Position numbers and translations under genes: made by a program
In this document: one piece after another, positions 34,896-43,270 of the stretch
How the letters are laid out: each line of letters starts with the position of its first letter
Position numbering within the stretch: the stretch's first letter is position 1
Source of the DNA: Tabrizicola_A sp964393035
Lineage (GTDB): Bacteria; Pseudomonadota; Alphaproteobacteria; Rhodobacterales; Rhodobacteraceae
Reading direction: 5' to 3'
Assembly (NCBI GenBank): GCA_964393035.1
Contig: CAYMRX010000001.1
Span: 434,001 to 498,000 of the forward strand
DNA: 64,000 nucleotides
Notes under the pieces: generated by a model
Databases searched by the model: none
Told to the model about the DNA's origin: nothing
Seen by the model: the letters and a program-made list of their open reading frames with translations, nothing else

Positions 34896-34899
34896 TCCT

Positions 34900-35085
34900 T
34901 CAAGGGGCAGCCAAGGCAAGTGCCTCGGCCAAGGTCTTACGGTCCCCGATGTGGTTGGCCAGGATCAAAACCAGCCGCGCGTTCATGTCATTGGCCGCAG
35001 CCTCATCCAGATCGCGCTGTGCGTCGGTCAACTCCTGATAAAACCCGTCCGGGTCGGGGATATTCGGCGTCAGGATTAGGGTCAT
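34900..35085 (-). CDS. DUF2783 family small protein
   Basis: 61 residues from ATG 35085 (MTLILTPNIPDPDGFYQ). It consists of two predicted helices with TDAQRDLDEAAANDMNARLVLILANHIGD, the DUF2783 pattern. Genes of this family nearly always sit next to an FAD-dependent aromatic monooxygenase, as here (4 bp downstream of that gene), and are probably a small subunit or chaperone. The direct function is not established. Confidence 0.8.
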   Translation of the reverse strand: MTLILTPNIPDPDGFYQELTDAQRDLDEAAANDMNARLVLILANHIGDRKTLAEALALAAP

Positions 35086-35089
35086 GGCA

Positions 35090-36694
35090 TCACACTTTCG
35101 CAAGGGCGTGGGCAAGGGCGGCTTTCGCCTCGGTCGGGTTGAACGACCGCCAGCGGGCGGCAATATGCTGGTCAGGGCGGATCAGATAGACCGTGCCGGG
35201 CTGCGCGTCATAGCGCTTGGCAAGCAGGCGCTCGCTGTCCTCAAAAGCCTCGCCCAGCCGCAGAACCTTTGCCGTGACACCGCCCACTGAGATCGGCTGC
35301 GCCTGTGTGCCAAAATCCAAGAGCGTAAAGCCCTGCCCGATCTGTTGCAGGAACCAGCCGGGCGCTCCGCCCACCATCACGGGGGCATCGCTGCAAACCG
35401 TGCCGGGGGTCATGCGGCCGTGCCAGATCCCGGCGTCGGGGGTATTCAGCGAGGAGGCCACATAGGGCGTCGGGGTGGAAAGCCGGCCAGAGTTCACCAA
35501 GGGCCGCGCGAAACTCGCCTTCTCGGCCAAGTCCAGCACCGCATTGCGGAACCGCTTGGAGGCCGCGTTCTTTGGGGTGATGAAATCAGTCGAGCGGGTG
35601 GAGTTCAGCAGATTGTCATCGGCCGCAAAGGCGCGTTCCTCGTGATAGCTGTCGATCAGCGTCTCATCCGCATCGCCCGCCAGAACTGCGGCAAGTTTCC
35701 ATGATAGGTTGTCGATGTCCTGCACGCCGGTATTCGCCCCCCGCGCGCCGAAGGGGGACACCTGATGCGCGGCGTCGCCGGCAAAGATCACCCGGTTGTG
35801 GCGGAACTGGTCGATGCGGCGGCAGGCGAATTGGTAGACGCTCGCCCATTCCAATTCGAACTCCACCCCCGGCAGCATGGCTTTGACGCGGGGGATGATG
35901 TTTTCCTCGCGCTTTTCCACCTCGGGGTCGGCATCCCAGCCCAGTTGGAAATCCAGCCGCCAGACATTGTCGGATTGCTTGTGCAACAGCGCCGATTGGT
36001 TGCGGTGGAAGGGCGGGTCGAACCAGAACCAGCGTTCGGTCGGGAAATCGGCCTTCATCACGATATCGGCGATCAGGAAGCGGTCCTGAAAGAACTGGCC
36101 CGTGAAATCGGCGCCCACCATGCGGCGGGTGTCGGAATTGGCGCCATCACAGGCGATGACCCAATCGGCGTGGGTCACAAACACCCCGTCAGGAGTTTCC
36201 ACCGTCAGAATGGCATGGTCGGCCTCTTGGCGCAGCGAGATCAGCTTGTGCTTCCAGCGGATGTCGATCAGCGGATTTTTTGCCGCTGCCTCGACCATGT
36301 AATCTTCCAGATAATACTGTTGAAGATTGATGAACGCCGGAATCTTGTGCCCGCCTTCGGGCAGAAGGTCGAACTGATAGACCTGCCGGTCGCCGAAAAA
36401 CACCTTGCCCAGCTTCCATTCCACGCCCTTGGCGATCATCCGATCCGCCACGCCCAAGCGATCCCAGATCTCCAAGGGGCGCTTGGCATAGCAGACGGCG
36501 CGGCTGCCGACCGACACCGTGTTGTTATCGTCCAAGACGACCACGGACACCCCGCGCGCGGCAAGGTCCAAGGCGGCTGTCAGGCCAACCGGTCCGGCGC
36601 CTATCACCACAACCTTGTGGCGGGCGGGTTTGCCCGAGATCTGCTCGGCCGATTGAACATAGGGGTAAACGGGCGCGTCATAGGTGCTGAACAT
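35090..36694 (-). CDS. FAD-dependent aromatic-type monooxygenase (MhpA-like)
   Basis: 534 residues of the class A flavoprotein hydroxylase family: N-terminal GxGxxG (VVVIGAGPVGLTAALDLA, about 28-45), an NAD(P)H/FAD DG motif (WVIACDGANSDTRRMVG) and the GDAAHQVSPFGARGANTGVQD signature near residue 315. The C-terminal thioredoxin-like domain is present. Such enzymes ortho-hydroxylate phenolic or heteroaromatic acids. The operon partners are a VOC dioxygenase upstream and DUF2783 downstream. The substrate is unassigned. Confidence 0.86.
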   Translation of the reverse strand: MFSTYDAPVYPYVQSAEQISGKPARHKVVVIGAGPVGLTAALDLAARGVSVVVLDDNNTVSVGSRAVCYAKRPLEIWDRLGVADRMIAKGVEWKLGKVFFGDRQVYQFDLLPEGGHKIPAFINLQQYYLEDYMVEAAAKNPLIDIRWKHKLISLRQEADHAILTVETPDGVFVTHADWVIACDGANSDTRRMVGADFTGQFFQDRFLIADIVMKADFPTERWFWFDPPFHRNQSALLHKQSDNVWRLDFQLGWDADPEVEKREENIIPRVKAMLPGVEFELEWASVYQFACRRIDQFRHNRVIFAGDAAHQVSPFGARGANTGVQDIDNLSWKLAAVLAGDADETLIDSYHEERAFAADDNLLNSTRSTDFITPKNAASKRFRNAVLDLAEKASFARPLVNSGRLSTPTPYVASSLNTPDAGIWHGRMTPGTVCSDAPVMVGGAPGWFLQQIGQGFTLLDFGTQAQPISVGGVTAKVLRLGEAFEDSERLLAKRYDAQPGTVYLIRPDQHIAARWRSFNPTEAKAALAHALAKV

Positions 36695-36703
36695 CGGCCC
36701 GCC

Positions 36704-37246
36704 TCAGTGCTTCTTCAACTCTTTGGCATGCAGCCATGCCGCGTGCTGCGGGGCCTTTTTGGTGCGGCTCCATTCTTCAAGCATGTCCCATTTGACGGCA
36801 TCGAGTTTGGCCAGCAGCGCCTCCTCATCGGGATCGGGACAGGCCAGTTCAACCCGGTGGCCGTTCGGGTCGAAGAAATAGATCGAGTGGAAAATCGAAT
36901 GGTCGGTAACGCCCAGTACTTCGACGCCGTTCTTTTCCAGATGTGCCTTGAACTCCAGCAGCGTCGCGCGATCTTTCACTTTGAAAGCAATATGCTGCAC
37001 CCATTTCGGGGTATTCGGGTCACGCCCCATTTCGGGCTTGGTCGGCAGTTCGAAAAACGCCAGCACATTGCCATTCCCGGCATCAAGGAACAGGTGCATG
37101 TAGGGGTCGGGTTCGTGAGTGGAGGGCACATGGTCCTCGGCAATCGCCAGCACAAAGTCCATGTTCAGCATTTTGGTATAGAACTCGACCGTCTCTTTCG
37201 CATCCTTGCAGCGATAGGCAACGTGGTGGATTTGTTCGATCTTCAT
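36704..37246 (-). CDS. VOC family dioxygenase-like protein
   Basis: 180 residues from ATG 37246, preceded by TTTGGAGGG. A two-module VOC fold with the metal triad of type I extradiol or 4-HPPD-like enzymes: His in QIHHVAYRC, His in VQHIAFKV and Glu in HRVELACPD. It is first in the operon VOC - FAD monooxygenase - DUF2783, so it probably cleaves or converts the hydroxylated aromatic product. The long, charged C-terminus (about 150-180) is unusual. Substrate unknown. Confidence 0.82.
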   Translation of the reverse strand: MKIEQIHHVAYRCKDAKETVEFYTKMLNMDFVLAIAEDHVPSTHEPDPYMHLFLDAGNGNVLAFFELPTKPEMGRDPNTPKWVQHIAFKVKDRATLLEFKAHLEKNGVEVLGVTDHSIFHSIYFFDPNGHRVELACPDPDEEALLAKLDAVKWDMLEEWSRTKKAPQHAAWLHAKELKKH

Positions 37247-37260
37247 GGCGCCCTCCAAAT

Positions 37261-37278
37261 TCATTGCAAGTGCAATGA
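37261..37278. promoter_or_regulatory. Palindromic operator upstream of the VOC/monooxygenase operon
   Basis: TCATTGCAAGTGCAATGA is an 18-bp inverted repeat with 8-bp arms, 15 bp before the VOC start codon. ATGATA (37275-37280) is the complement of a possible -10 box TATCAT on the minus strand. A related half site TTTGCAACG lies further upstream (about 37326-37334). TTGCA-containing dyads are typical LacI-family operators. Binding by the LacI regulator at 33864 is an inference. Confidence 0.55.
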
Positions 37279-37376
37279 TATGTCGTGAAGCTGGCACGAG
37301 ACGCTCAACAGATCAAGTCATTTCATTTGCAACGATCTGGTTGAAAGAAGGGCCGCCCGAAGGCAACCCCACTGGT

Positions 37377-40300
37377 TTAGGCTTTCGCCGCCTTGTCCCA
37401 GCGCAGCCAGATGTAAATCGCTGGAATCACAAGCACCGTCAGCAGCGTGGAGGAGGCCAGCCCAAAAAGCAGACTGATCGCCAGACCTTGAAAGATCGGG
37501 TCGGTCAGGATGGTGATCGCCCCGATGATGGCGGCCAGTGCCGTCAGCAGGATCGGTTTGAAGCGAATCGCCCCGGCCTCCAAGAGCACATCCACCAAGG
37601 CCACGCCGGGCTTGCGGGCATGCCGGATGAAGTCCACCAAAAGGATCGAGTTCCGCACGATGATCCCTGCCAGTGCGATGAAGCCGATCATCGAAGTGGC
37701 CGAGAAGGGTGCGCCGAACATCCAATGCCCCAGCATGATGCCGATGAAGGTCAAAGGCACCGGCGTCAGGATCACCAGTGGCAGTTTGAAGCTGCCAAAC
37801 TGCGCCACGACAAGGATGTAGATTCCCAACAGCGCCACCCCAAAGGCCGCCCCCATGTCGCGGAAGGTGACCCATGTCACCTCCCATTCGCCATCCCACA
37901 GCACGGTCGGGGTCGATTGATCCTGCGGCACGCCATGCATGCTGATCTCTGGCTTGGGCAGGGTGCCCCAGTCGGCGTCCTCGATCGCGCGGTCAACGGC
38001 CATGATGCCGTAAAGCGGAGCCTCAAAATCGCCTGCCAGTTCTGCCGTCACCATTTCGGCGGCGCGGCCATTGTGGCGAAAGATCGGGTGCGACTGCATT
38101 TCGGTTTTCACCTCGACCACATCGCCCAATTCCACCACGGACCGATCTCCCGGCAAGAGGTTCGCCGGGATCGGGGTCGACAACGCGCGTTCATCCAGCA
38201 CCTTGTCCGCCTTATCCGGAGCAAGCCGGATCGGCAGCGGCTGGCGCCCTTCGGAACGGTGCGAATAACCGACCGTCGTGCCGCCATAAAGCATGCCGAT
38301 GGTCTGGAACACATCGCCCTCATCGACCTTGTGGAAGTCGAGATTGGCGTCGTTCAGCACCAGCCTTTGCCGCATCGCAGGCACGTCAAAGCTGTCGTCG
38401 ACATCAACGATATAGGGAACCGAGGCGAAAATCTCACGCAGCCTGCTTGCCACCGCGCGGCGCGTTTCGGCATCAGGCCCATAGACTTCGGCCAAAAGCG
38501 TGGCCATCACCGGCGGGCCGGGCGGCGGCTCGACAACCTTGACCACCGCGCCTTGCGGCAGATCCAAGGCCAGAATACGGGCGCGCAGATCCAAGGCGAC
38601 CGCATGGCTTTCGCGGTCGCGGTCGCCCTTGGGCGAAAGGTTCACCTGCAAATCCCCATGGCGCGGTTCACCCCGCAGATAGTAATGCCGCACCAAGCCG
38701 TTGAAGTTGAACGGCGCCCCGGTGCCAGCATGGCTTTGCACCGAGATGATTTCTGAAACCGGCTCCAACCCCTTGGCGATTTGCGCCAGCACGCGGTCGG
38801 TTTCCTCAACCGACGCTCCGCGCGGCATATCAAGGATCACGGCAAGCTCGGATTTGTTGTCAAAGGGCAAGAGTTTAACCGTCACCGATTTGGTGTAAAA
38901 CAGCCCCATCGACAGCAGGGTTGCCACCGTCACCGCCAAAAGAAACCGCGTTGCGTTGCGGCGCGAGGACAGGATCGGGCGCGCCACGCGACGATAGGCC
39001 CGGCCCAGCGCACCGCCGTCCTGCGCATCCTGCCCGTGCCCCCCACCCTGCCCATCGGCCTTGCCAAACTTCATCATCAGCCAAGGCGTGACCATGACCG
39101 CGACAAAGAAGGAAAACACCATCGCAGCCGAGGCATTGGCCGGGATCGGGCTCATATAGGGGCCCATCATGCCGGACACGAACAGCATCGGCAGCAAAGC
39201 GGCCACCACTGTCAGCGTGGCAACGATGGTCGGATTGCCCACCTCGCTGACCGCATCAATGGCGGCTTGCGCGCGCGAACGCCCGTCCTTCATCGCCCAG
39301 TGGCGCGCAATGTTTTCGATCACCACAATGGCATCGTCGACCAAAATCCCGATGGAGAAGATCAGCGCAAACAGCGAGACGCGGTTCAGCGTATAGCCCA
39401 TGATCCGGGCGGCAAAGAGCGTGAGAAGGATGGTCACCGGAATGACGATGGCGACGACAACGGCCTCGCGCCAACCGATGGCCACCCAGACCAGCGCAAC
39501 GATGGAAATCGTGGCCAGCGCCAGATGGAACAACAGTTCATTGGCCTTTTCATCGGCACTTTCGCCATAGTCGCGGGTGAATTCCACCGTCAGGTCATCG
39601 GGGATGATCTTGCCTTGCATCGCCCCAACGGCATGGCGAATTTCTTCGGCAATCGTCACGGCATTGGCGCCGGGACGCTTGGCCACGGCCAAGGACACGG
39701 CCGGCAGGCGGTCATGGAACGCGGCCCCATCTTCGCCCCGCGCCATGGTGAATACCCGGCTTTCCTTCGGATCGGTTTTCAGACGTACCGTTGCCACATC
39801 CCGCACATAGACCGGACGACCGTCGCGGGTGGTCACCAAAAGATTGGAGATCTGGTCAAGGCTTTGCAGCGTTTCGCCCGCTGCCAGATCAATCTGCTTG
39901 CCGTCTTGCCGGATGCTGCCCAGCGCAAAGGCCTTGTTCGCACCTTCAACCTTGCCCGCCAAAGCCTGCAAGGTCAGCCCTGCCTGCGCCAAGCGTTCCG
40001 GGTCGGGCGTGATCCGGATTTCCTCGGGCTGTTCACCGACAAGATAGGTCAGGCCGATATCGTCCAGCGCCGACACCGCCACCTGCACCTCATGCGCGAC
40101 GCGGGTCAGATCGGCGGCGGTCCAACGGCTGGCAACCTCGGGCTTGGGCGACAGGGTGACGACCATGATCGCCACATCATCAATGCCGCGCCCGACGATC
40201 AGCGGTTCAGGGATCCCATCCGGGATCCGGTCCATGTTGGCCCGCAGCTTTTCATGCACCCTCAGAATGGCCGCATCGCCCGATGTGCCGACGACGAAAC

Positions 40301-40619
40301 GCGCCGTCACCATGGCGCCATCGTCGCGCGTCTGGCTGTAAACATGTTCAACGCCGGGAATGGATTTCACGATGGTTTCAAGCGGTTCGGTCACCAGCTT
40401 GACCGCATCCTCGGCGTGCAAGCCGTCGGCTTGCAGGTGAATATCCACCATGGGAACCGAGATCTGCGGCTCCTCCTCGCGGGGCAGAGTGACCAAGGCA
40501 ACAAGGCCAAGGATCAAGGCCGCCAGAAGGAACAGCGGCGTCAGCGGACTGGTGATGAAGGCCCGCGTCAGGTTGCCCGCGATGCCCGTGGCCGTCAGGT
40601 CTTTGTCGGGCGCGCTCAT
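37377..40619 (-). CDS. RND efflux pump permease subunit
   Basis: 1080 residues, an AcrB/MexB/CusA-type inner membrane transporter with twelve helices in two related halves and two large periplasmic loops. Proton-relay acidic residues are in the SIGILVDDAIVVIENIAR segment (helix 4), and a second-half GIIVRNSILLVDFIRHARK segment is typical. Substrate class cannot be decided (no metal-specific methionine cluster is obvious). The adaptor gene overlaps upstream by ATGA. No outer-membrane factor gene is in the window, so the pump probably borrows one. Confidence 0.9.
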   Translation of the reverse strand: MSAPDKDLTATGIAGNLTRAFITSPLTPLFLLAALILGLVALVTLPREEEPQISVPMVDIHLQADGLHAEDAVKLVTEPLETIVKSIPGVEHVYSQTRDDGAMVTARFVVGTSGDAAILRVHEKLRANMDRIPDGIPEPLIVGRGIDDVAIMVVTLSPKPEVASRWTAADLTRVAHEVQVAVSALDDIGLTYLVGEQPEEIRITPDPERLAQAGLTLQALAGKVEGANKAFALGSIRQDGKQIDLAAGETLQSLDQISNLLVTTRDGRPVYVRDVATVRLKTDPKESRVFTMARGEDGAAFHDRLPAVSLAVAKRPGANAVTIAEEIRHAVGAMQGKIIPDDLTVEFTRDYGESADEKANELLFHLALATISIVALVWVAIGWREAVVVAIVIPVTILLTLFAARIMGYTLNRVSLFALIFSIGILVDDAIVVIENIARHWAMKDGRSRAQAAIDAVSEVGNPTIVATLTVVAALLPMLFVSGMMGPYMSPIPANASAAMVFSFFVAVMVTPWLMMKFGKADGQGGGHGQDAQDGGALGRAYRRVARPILSSRRNATRFLLAVTVATLLSMGLFYTKSVTVKLLPFDNKSELAVILDMPRGASVEETDRVLAQIAKGLEPVSEIISVQSHAGTGAPFNFNGLVRHYYLRGEPRHGDLQVNLSPKGDRDRESHAVALDLRARILALDLPQGAVVKVVEPPPGPPVMATLLAEVYGPDAETRRAVASRLREIFASVPYIVDVDDSFDVPAMRQRLVLNDANLDFHKVDEGDVFQTIGMLYGGTTVGYSHRSEGRQPLPIRLAPDKADKVLDERALSTPIPANLLPGDRSVVELGDVVEVKTEMQSHPIFRHNGRAAEMVTAELAGDFEAPLYGIMAVDRAIEDADWGTLPKPEISMHGVPQDQSTPTVLWDGEWEVTWVTFRDMGAAFGVALLGIYILVVAQFGSFKLPLVILTPVPLTFIGIMLGHWMFGAPFSATSMIGFIALAGIIVRNSILLVDFIRHARKPGVALVDVLLEAGAIRFKPILLTALAAIIGAITILTDPIFQGLAISLLFGLASSTLLTVLVIPAIYIWLRWDKAAKA

Positions 40620-41578
40620 GGGACGATCACCGTATCGCCAGCCCGCAGGCCCGTCAGAATTTCGCGCAAGGGGCCATTCGGCCCGGCAACCTCGGCACCG
40701 GGAATGACCGTCACTTCCCCCTCGCCCGTAGCGGTTTTGATCCGAACCAGATCCAGACCCGCGCGTTGTTCGATGGCCGCATCCGGCACGGCCAGAACCT
40801 GCCGCGTCGCAACCGGCACCCGGACCAGAACCCGCTGGCCGATGAAGCTGTCGGAAAGCCCGTCTACGGCAACATCGGCGATCACCCGGCCCTGTTCGAT
40901 CTGCGGATAGACCTTTTCAATCACCCCCGTGCCGCCCTCGACATCCACCGCAGCGCCGACGGTCAGCCCCGCCGCGTGGCGCTCCGGGATCGCCAACCGC
41001 AGGAAAACGCCCCCGCCGGTAATGGTCACCACCGGCTCACCCGGCATGACCACCGCACCCAGCCGCACCGGCACCGACAGCACACGGCCATCGGCGGGGG
41101 CAAGGACATTGCCATCTTCAATCAGCGTCGCAGTCACCTGCCGCGCGGCCTCCACCTCGGCCACGGCGTTGCGGGCAACTTCAACGGTGGTGCGCACCTG
41201 ATCCACGCGCTGGGTGGTGGTCGCCCCTTTGGCAAGCAGTTCCTCGTTGCGCGTCAACTCTGTCTCGGCATTCGCCAACTGCGACTTGGCCGAAGCGATA
41301 CGGGCCTCGGCCGCCGCCAATTGCGATTCGAGCTTTGGATCCGCGATACGGGCGATCACCTGGCCCGCCCCGGCTTGCGAGCCTTCGGTTACATCCAAGG
41401 CCGTCAGGGTTCCCCCGATGCGCGACCGGGCAGGAACCACAAAGCGGCTTTCCACCTTGCCGAAAAGGGCTTTGACCTCAACGGTCGCAACCGGTTGAAG
41501 CACAAGGTCTTCCGCGGCCAAGCGGGGGGCAAAGGCCACGGCCATCAGCCCCGCCATAATCAAAGAACGAAGTGCCAA
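40616..41578 (-). CDS. RND periplasmic adaptor (membrane fusion) protein
   Basis: 320 residues with a signal peptide (LIMAGLMAVAFAPRLAAE), a biotinyl-lipoyl-like domain (SRIGGTLTALDVTEGSQAGAGQVIARI), a short coiled-coil hairpin (about 90-150) and a beta-barrel region. It links the RND permease to an outer-membrane channel. ATG 41578 is the first good start. It is transcribed first, followed by the permease, divergently from the LLM monooxygenase gene. Confidence 0.9.
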   Translation of the reverse strand: MALRSLIMAGLMAVAFAPRLAAEDLVLQPVATVEVKALFGKVESRFVVPARSRIGGTLTALDVTEGSQAGAGQVIARIADPKLESQLAAAEARIASAKSQLANAETELTRNEELLAKGATTTQRVDQVRTTVEVARNAVAEVEAARQVTATLIEDGNVLAPADGRVLSVPVRLGAVVMPGEPVVTITGGGVFLRLAIPERHAAGLTVGAAVDVEGGTGVIEKVYPQIEQGRVIADVAVDGLSDSFIGQRVLVRVPVATRQVLAVPDAAIEQRAGLDLVRIKTATGEGEVTVIPGAEVAGPNGPLREILTGLRAGDTVIVP

Positions 41579-41621
41579 AGCGCGCCCTTTCCTGTTTCGT
41601 CAGGTCGTGCCTAGCATATCT

Positions 41622-41669
41622 CATTCAAACATTCAAACTATCATATGTATTGTGCACAGCCGTTGTGCA
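41622..41669. promoter_or_regulatory. Tandem and direct repeats in divergent promoter region
   Basis: CATTCAAA occurs twice head to tail (41622-41629, 41630-41637) in an A/T-rich island, and TTGTGCA occurs twice 13 bp apart (41650-41656, 41663-41669). They sit in the 159-bp region between the RND adaptor gene (minus) and the LLM monooxygenase gene (plus). Regulatory role is plausible but no regulator gene is adjacent. Confidence 0.4.
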
Positions 41670-41737
41670 GCCCCTTGGCTTTCACCCGACCGAAAGCTCG
41701 CCTATCTTCACCGTCAGACAGGAAAAAGGGGCGCAGC

Positions 41738-42766
41738 ATGCCACAGGTCGAACTTGGTCTTGATAGCTTTGGCGATGTCAGCCTTGGCGTGGATGGTCAA
41801 CCCAAACCGATGGATCAGGTCTTGCGGGATGTGGTCGAACAGGCGGTTCTGGCCGATGAGTTGGGTATCCACTTCATTGGCCTTGGCGAACACCACCGCC
41901 CGGATTTCGCGATTTCATCGCCCGAGATGATCCTGGCGGCGATTGCGGCCCGCACCAGCCGGATCAAATTGGGTACCGCGGTCACCGTGCTGTCCTCTGA
42001 CGATCCGATCCGGGTTTTTCAGCGCTTCTCGACGCTGAACGCCCTGTCAAATGGGCGGGCCGAACCGATCTTGGGCCGGGGCAGCTTTACCGAAAGCTAT
42101 CCGCTTTTTGGCTATGACCTGCGCGATTATGATGTTTTGTTCGAAGAAAAACTCGACATCTTTGCCAAACTGACAAAACAAAACCCGATCACATGGTCGG
42201 GCCAGCACCGCAGCCCGCTTGCCAATCAAATGGTCTATCCGCCGCTGGCGCAGCCGATGGTCACTTGGGTCGGCGTTGGGGGCAGTCCGGAATCGGTGGT
42301 GCGGGTGGTGCGCAATGATCTGCAACTGATGCTGGCCATCATCGGCGGCGACCCGCGCCGCTTTGCACCCTATGTTGATCTTTACCAGCGCGCCTGCGCC
42401 CAACTGGGCAGTCCGGTGCGCCCGATCGGCATCCACTCGCCCGGTTTTGTCGCCACGACGGATGAGGAGGCGCGCGAAGCCCTGTGGCCACATTATGCCG
42501 AGATGTTTGGCAGGCTCGGGCGTGAGCGGGGCTGGCCGCCGACCACCAAGGACCGCTATCTGGCAGAGATTGAGCAGGGCTCGCTTTACGTCGGCAGCCC
42601 TGAAACCGTGGCCCGCAAGATTGCAAACGCGGTGCGCGACCTTGGGGTGCAGCGGTTCGACATGAAATACGCCACCGGCCCGATGCCGCATGGGCAGTTG
42701 ATGGAATGTCTGCGGCTTTACGGCGAAAAAGTGATCCCGATGGTGCAAGAGCTTTTGCACCCATGA
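41738..42766 (+). CDS. LLM-class flavin-dependent oxidoreductase
   Basis: 342 residues from ATG 41738 (MPQVELGLDSFGDV), a bacterial luciferase-like TIM barrel. Flavin-binding features include LGEHHRPDF, VTVLSSDDPIRVFQRFSTLN and GVGGSPESVVR. The enzyme is expected to use FMNH2/F420-like reduced flavin and O2 on an unassigned substrate. It overlaps the next thioesterase by 4 bp, followed by a phenylacetate-CoA ligase homolog, so it may act in an aromatic or CoA-linked catabolic route. Confidence 0.86.
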   Translation: MPQVELGLDSFGDVSLGVDGQPKPMDQVLRDVVEQAVLADELGIHFIGLGEHHRPDFAISSPEMILAAIAARTSRIKLGTAVTVLSSDDPIRVFQRFSTLNALSNGRAEPILGRGSFTESYPLFGYDLRDYDVLFEEKLDIFAKLTKQNPITWSGQHRSPLANQMVYPPLAQPMVTWVGVGGSPESVVRVVRNDLQLMLAIIGGDPRRFAPYVDLYQRACAQLGSPVRPIGIHSPGFVATTDEEAREALWPHYAEMFGRLGRERGWPPTTKDRYLAEIEQGSLYVGSPETVARKIANAVRDLGVQRFDMKYATGPMPHGQLMECLRLYGEKVIPMVQELLHP

Positions 42767-43173
42767 CCGACAAGATCACCCCCGCGATGCAGACCTTCTG
42801 GGCCGATGATCCTGCCCCGCACGAGATGGGCGTCCTGCTGATTGAGGCGCGTGAGGGGCGCGCCGAACTGCGCCTGCCATTGGAAAAGCGCCACCTGAAC
42901 GGCCACCATACAGCGCATGGTGGCGTGGTGCATCTTCTGGCCGATTGCGCGGCGGGGTTCGCGGCCAATTCGCTGGGCGAACGGGCCGTGACGCAGACCA
43001 ACACCATCACCTTTCTCAGCCCCGGCGCGGCTGGCGAAACCCTGATTGCCAAGGGCGTCTTCCTGACACGCTCTGGCCGCTCGGCCCTGTTTGATGTGAC
43101 CGTGACCGGAGGCGACGGGCGTATGGTCGCGGTCATGCGGGCGCAAATGCGCTACATTTCCCCCAAGCTTTAG
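42763..43173 (+). CDS. paaI: PaaI-like hydroxyphenylacetyl-CoA thioesterase
   Basis: 136 residues starting in the ATGA overlap with the LLM gene. Hotdog thioesterase with the HHTAHGGVVHLLADCAAGFAA signature (His-Gly-Gly and Asp) and a SPKL C-terminus. PaaI hydrolyses stalled ring-hydroxylated phenylacetyl-CoA derivatives to rescue CoA. Placement right before paaK supports this over a generic thioesterase. Confidence 0.85.
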   Translation: MTDKITPAMQTFWADDPAPHEMGVLLIEAREGRAELRLPLEKRHLNGHHTAHGGVVHLLADCAAGFAANSLGERAVTQTNTITFLSPGAAGETLIAKGVFLTRSGRSALFDVTVTGGDGRMVAVMRAQMRYISPKL

Positions 43174-43270
43174 CAATTATTGCTGCCAGAACCGGGCTTG
43201 CCACGACAATGCCCAATTCTCTTGGTTGTAACAGATTCAAATGGTTCGCCTTTTTCGCGCAGGATACCCC

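Noticed and set aside
38781..40910. A 709-codon plus-strand open frame opposite the RND permease
   Set aside because: Antisense shadow of the RND gene; no start signal, domain or sensible amino acid composition.
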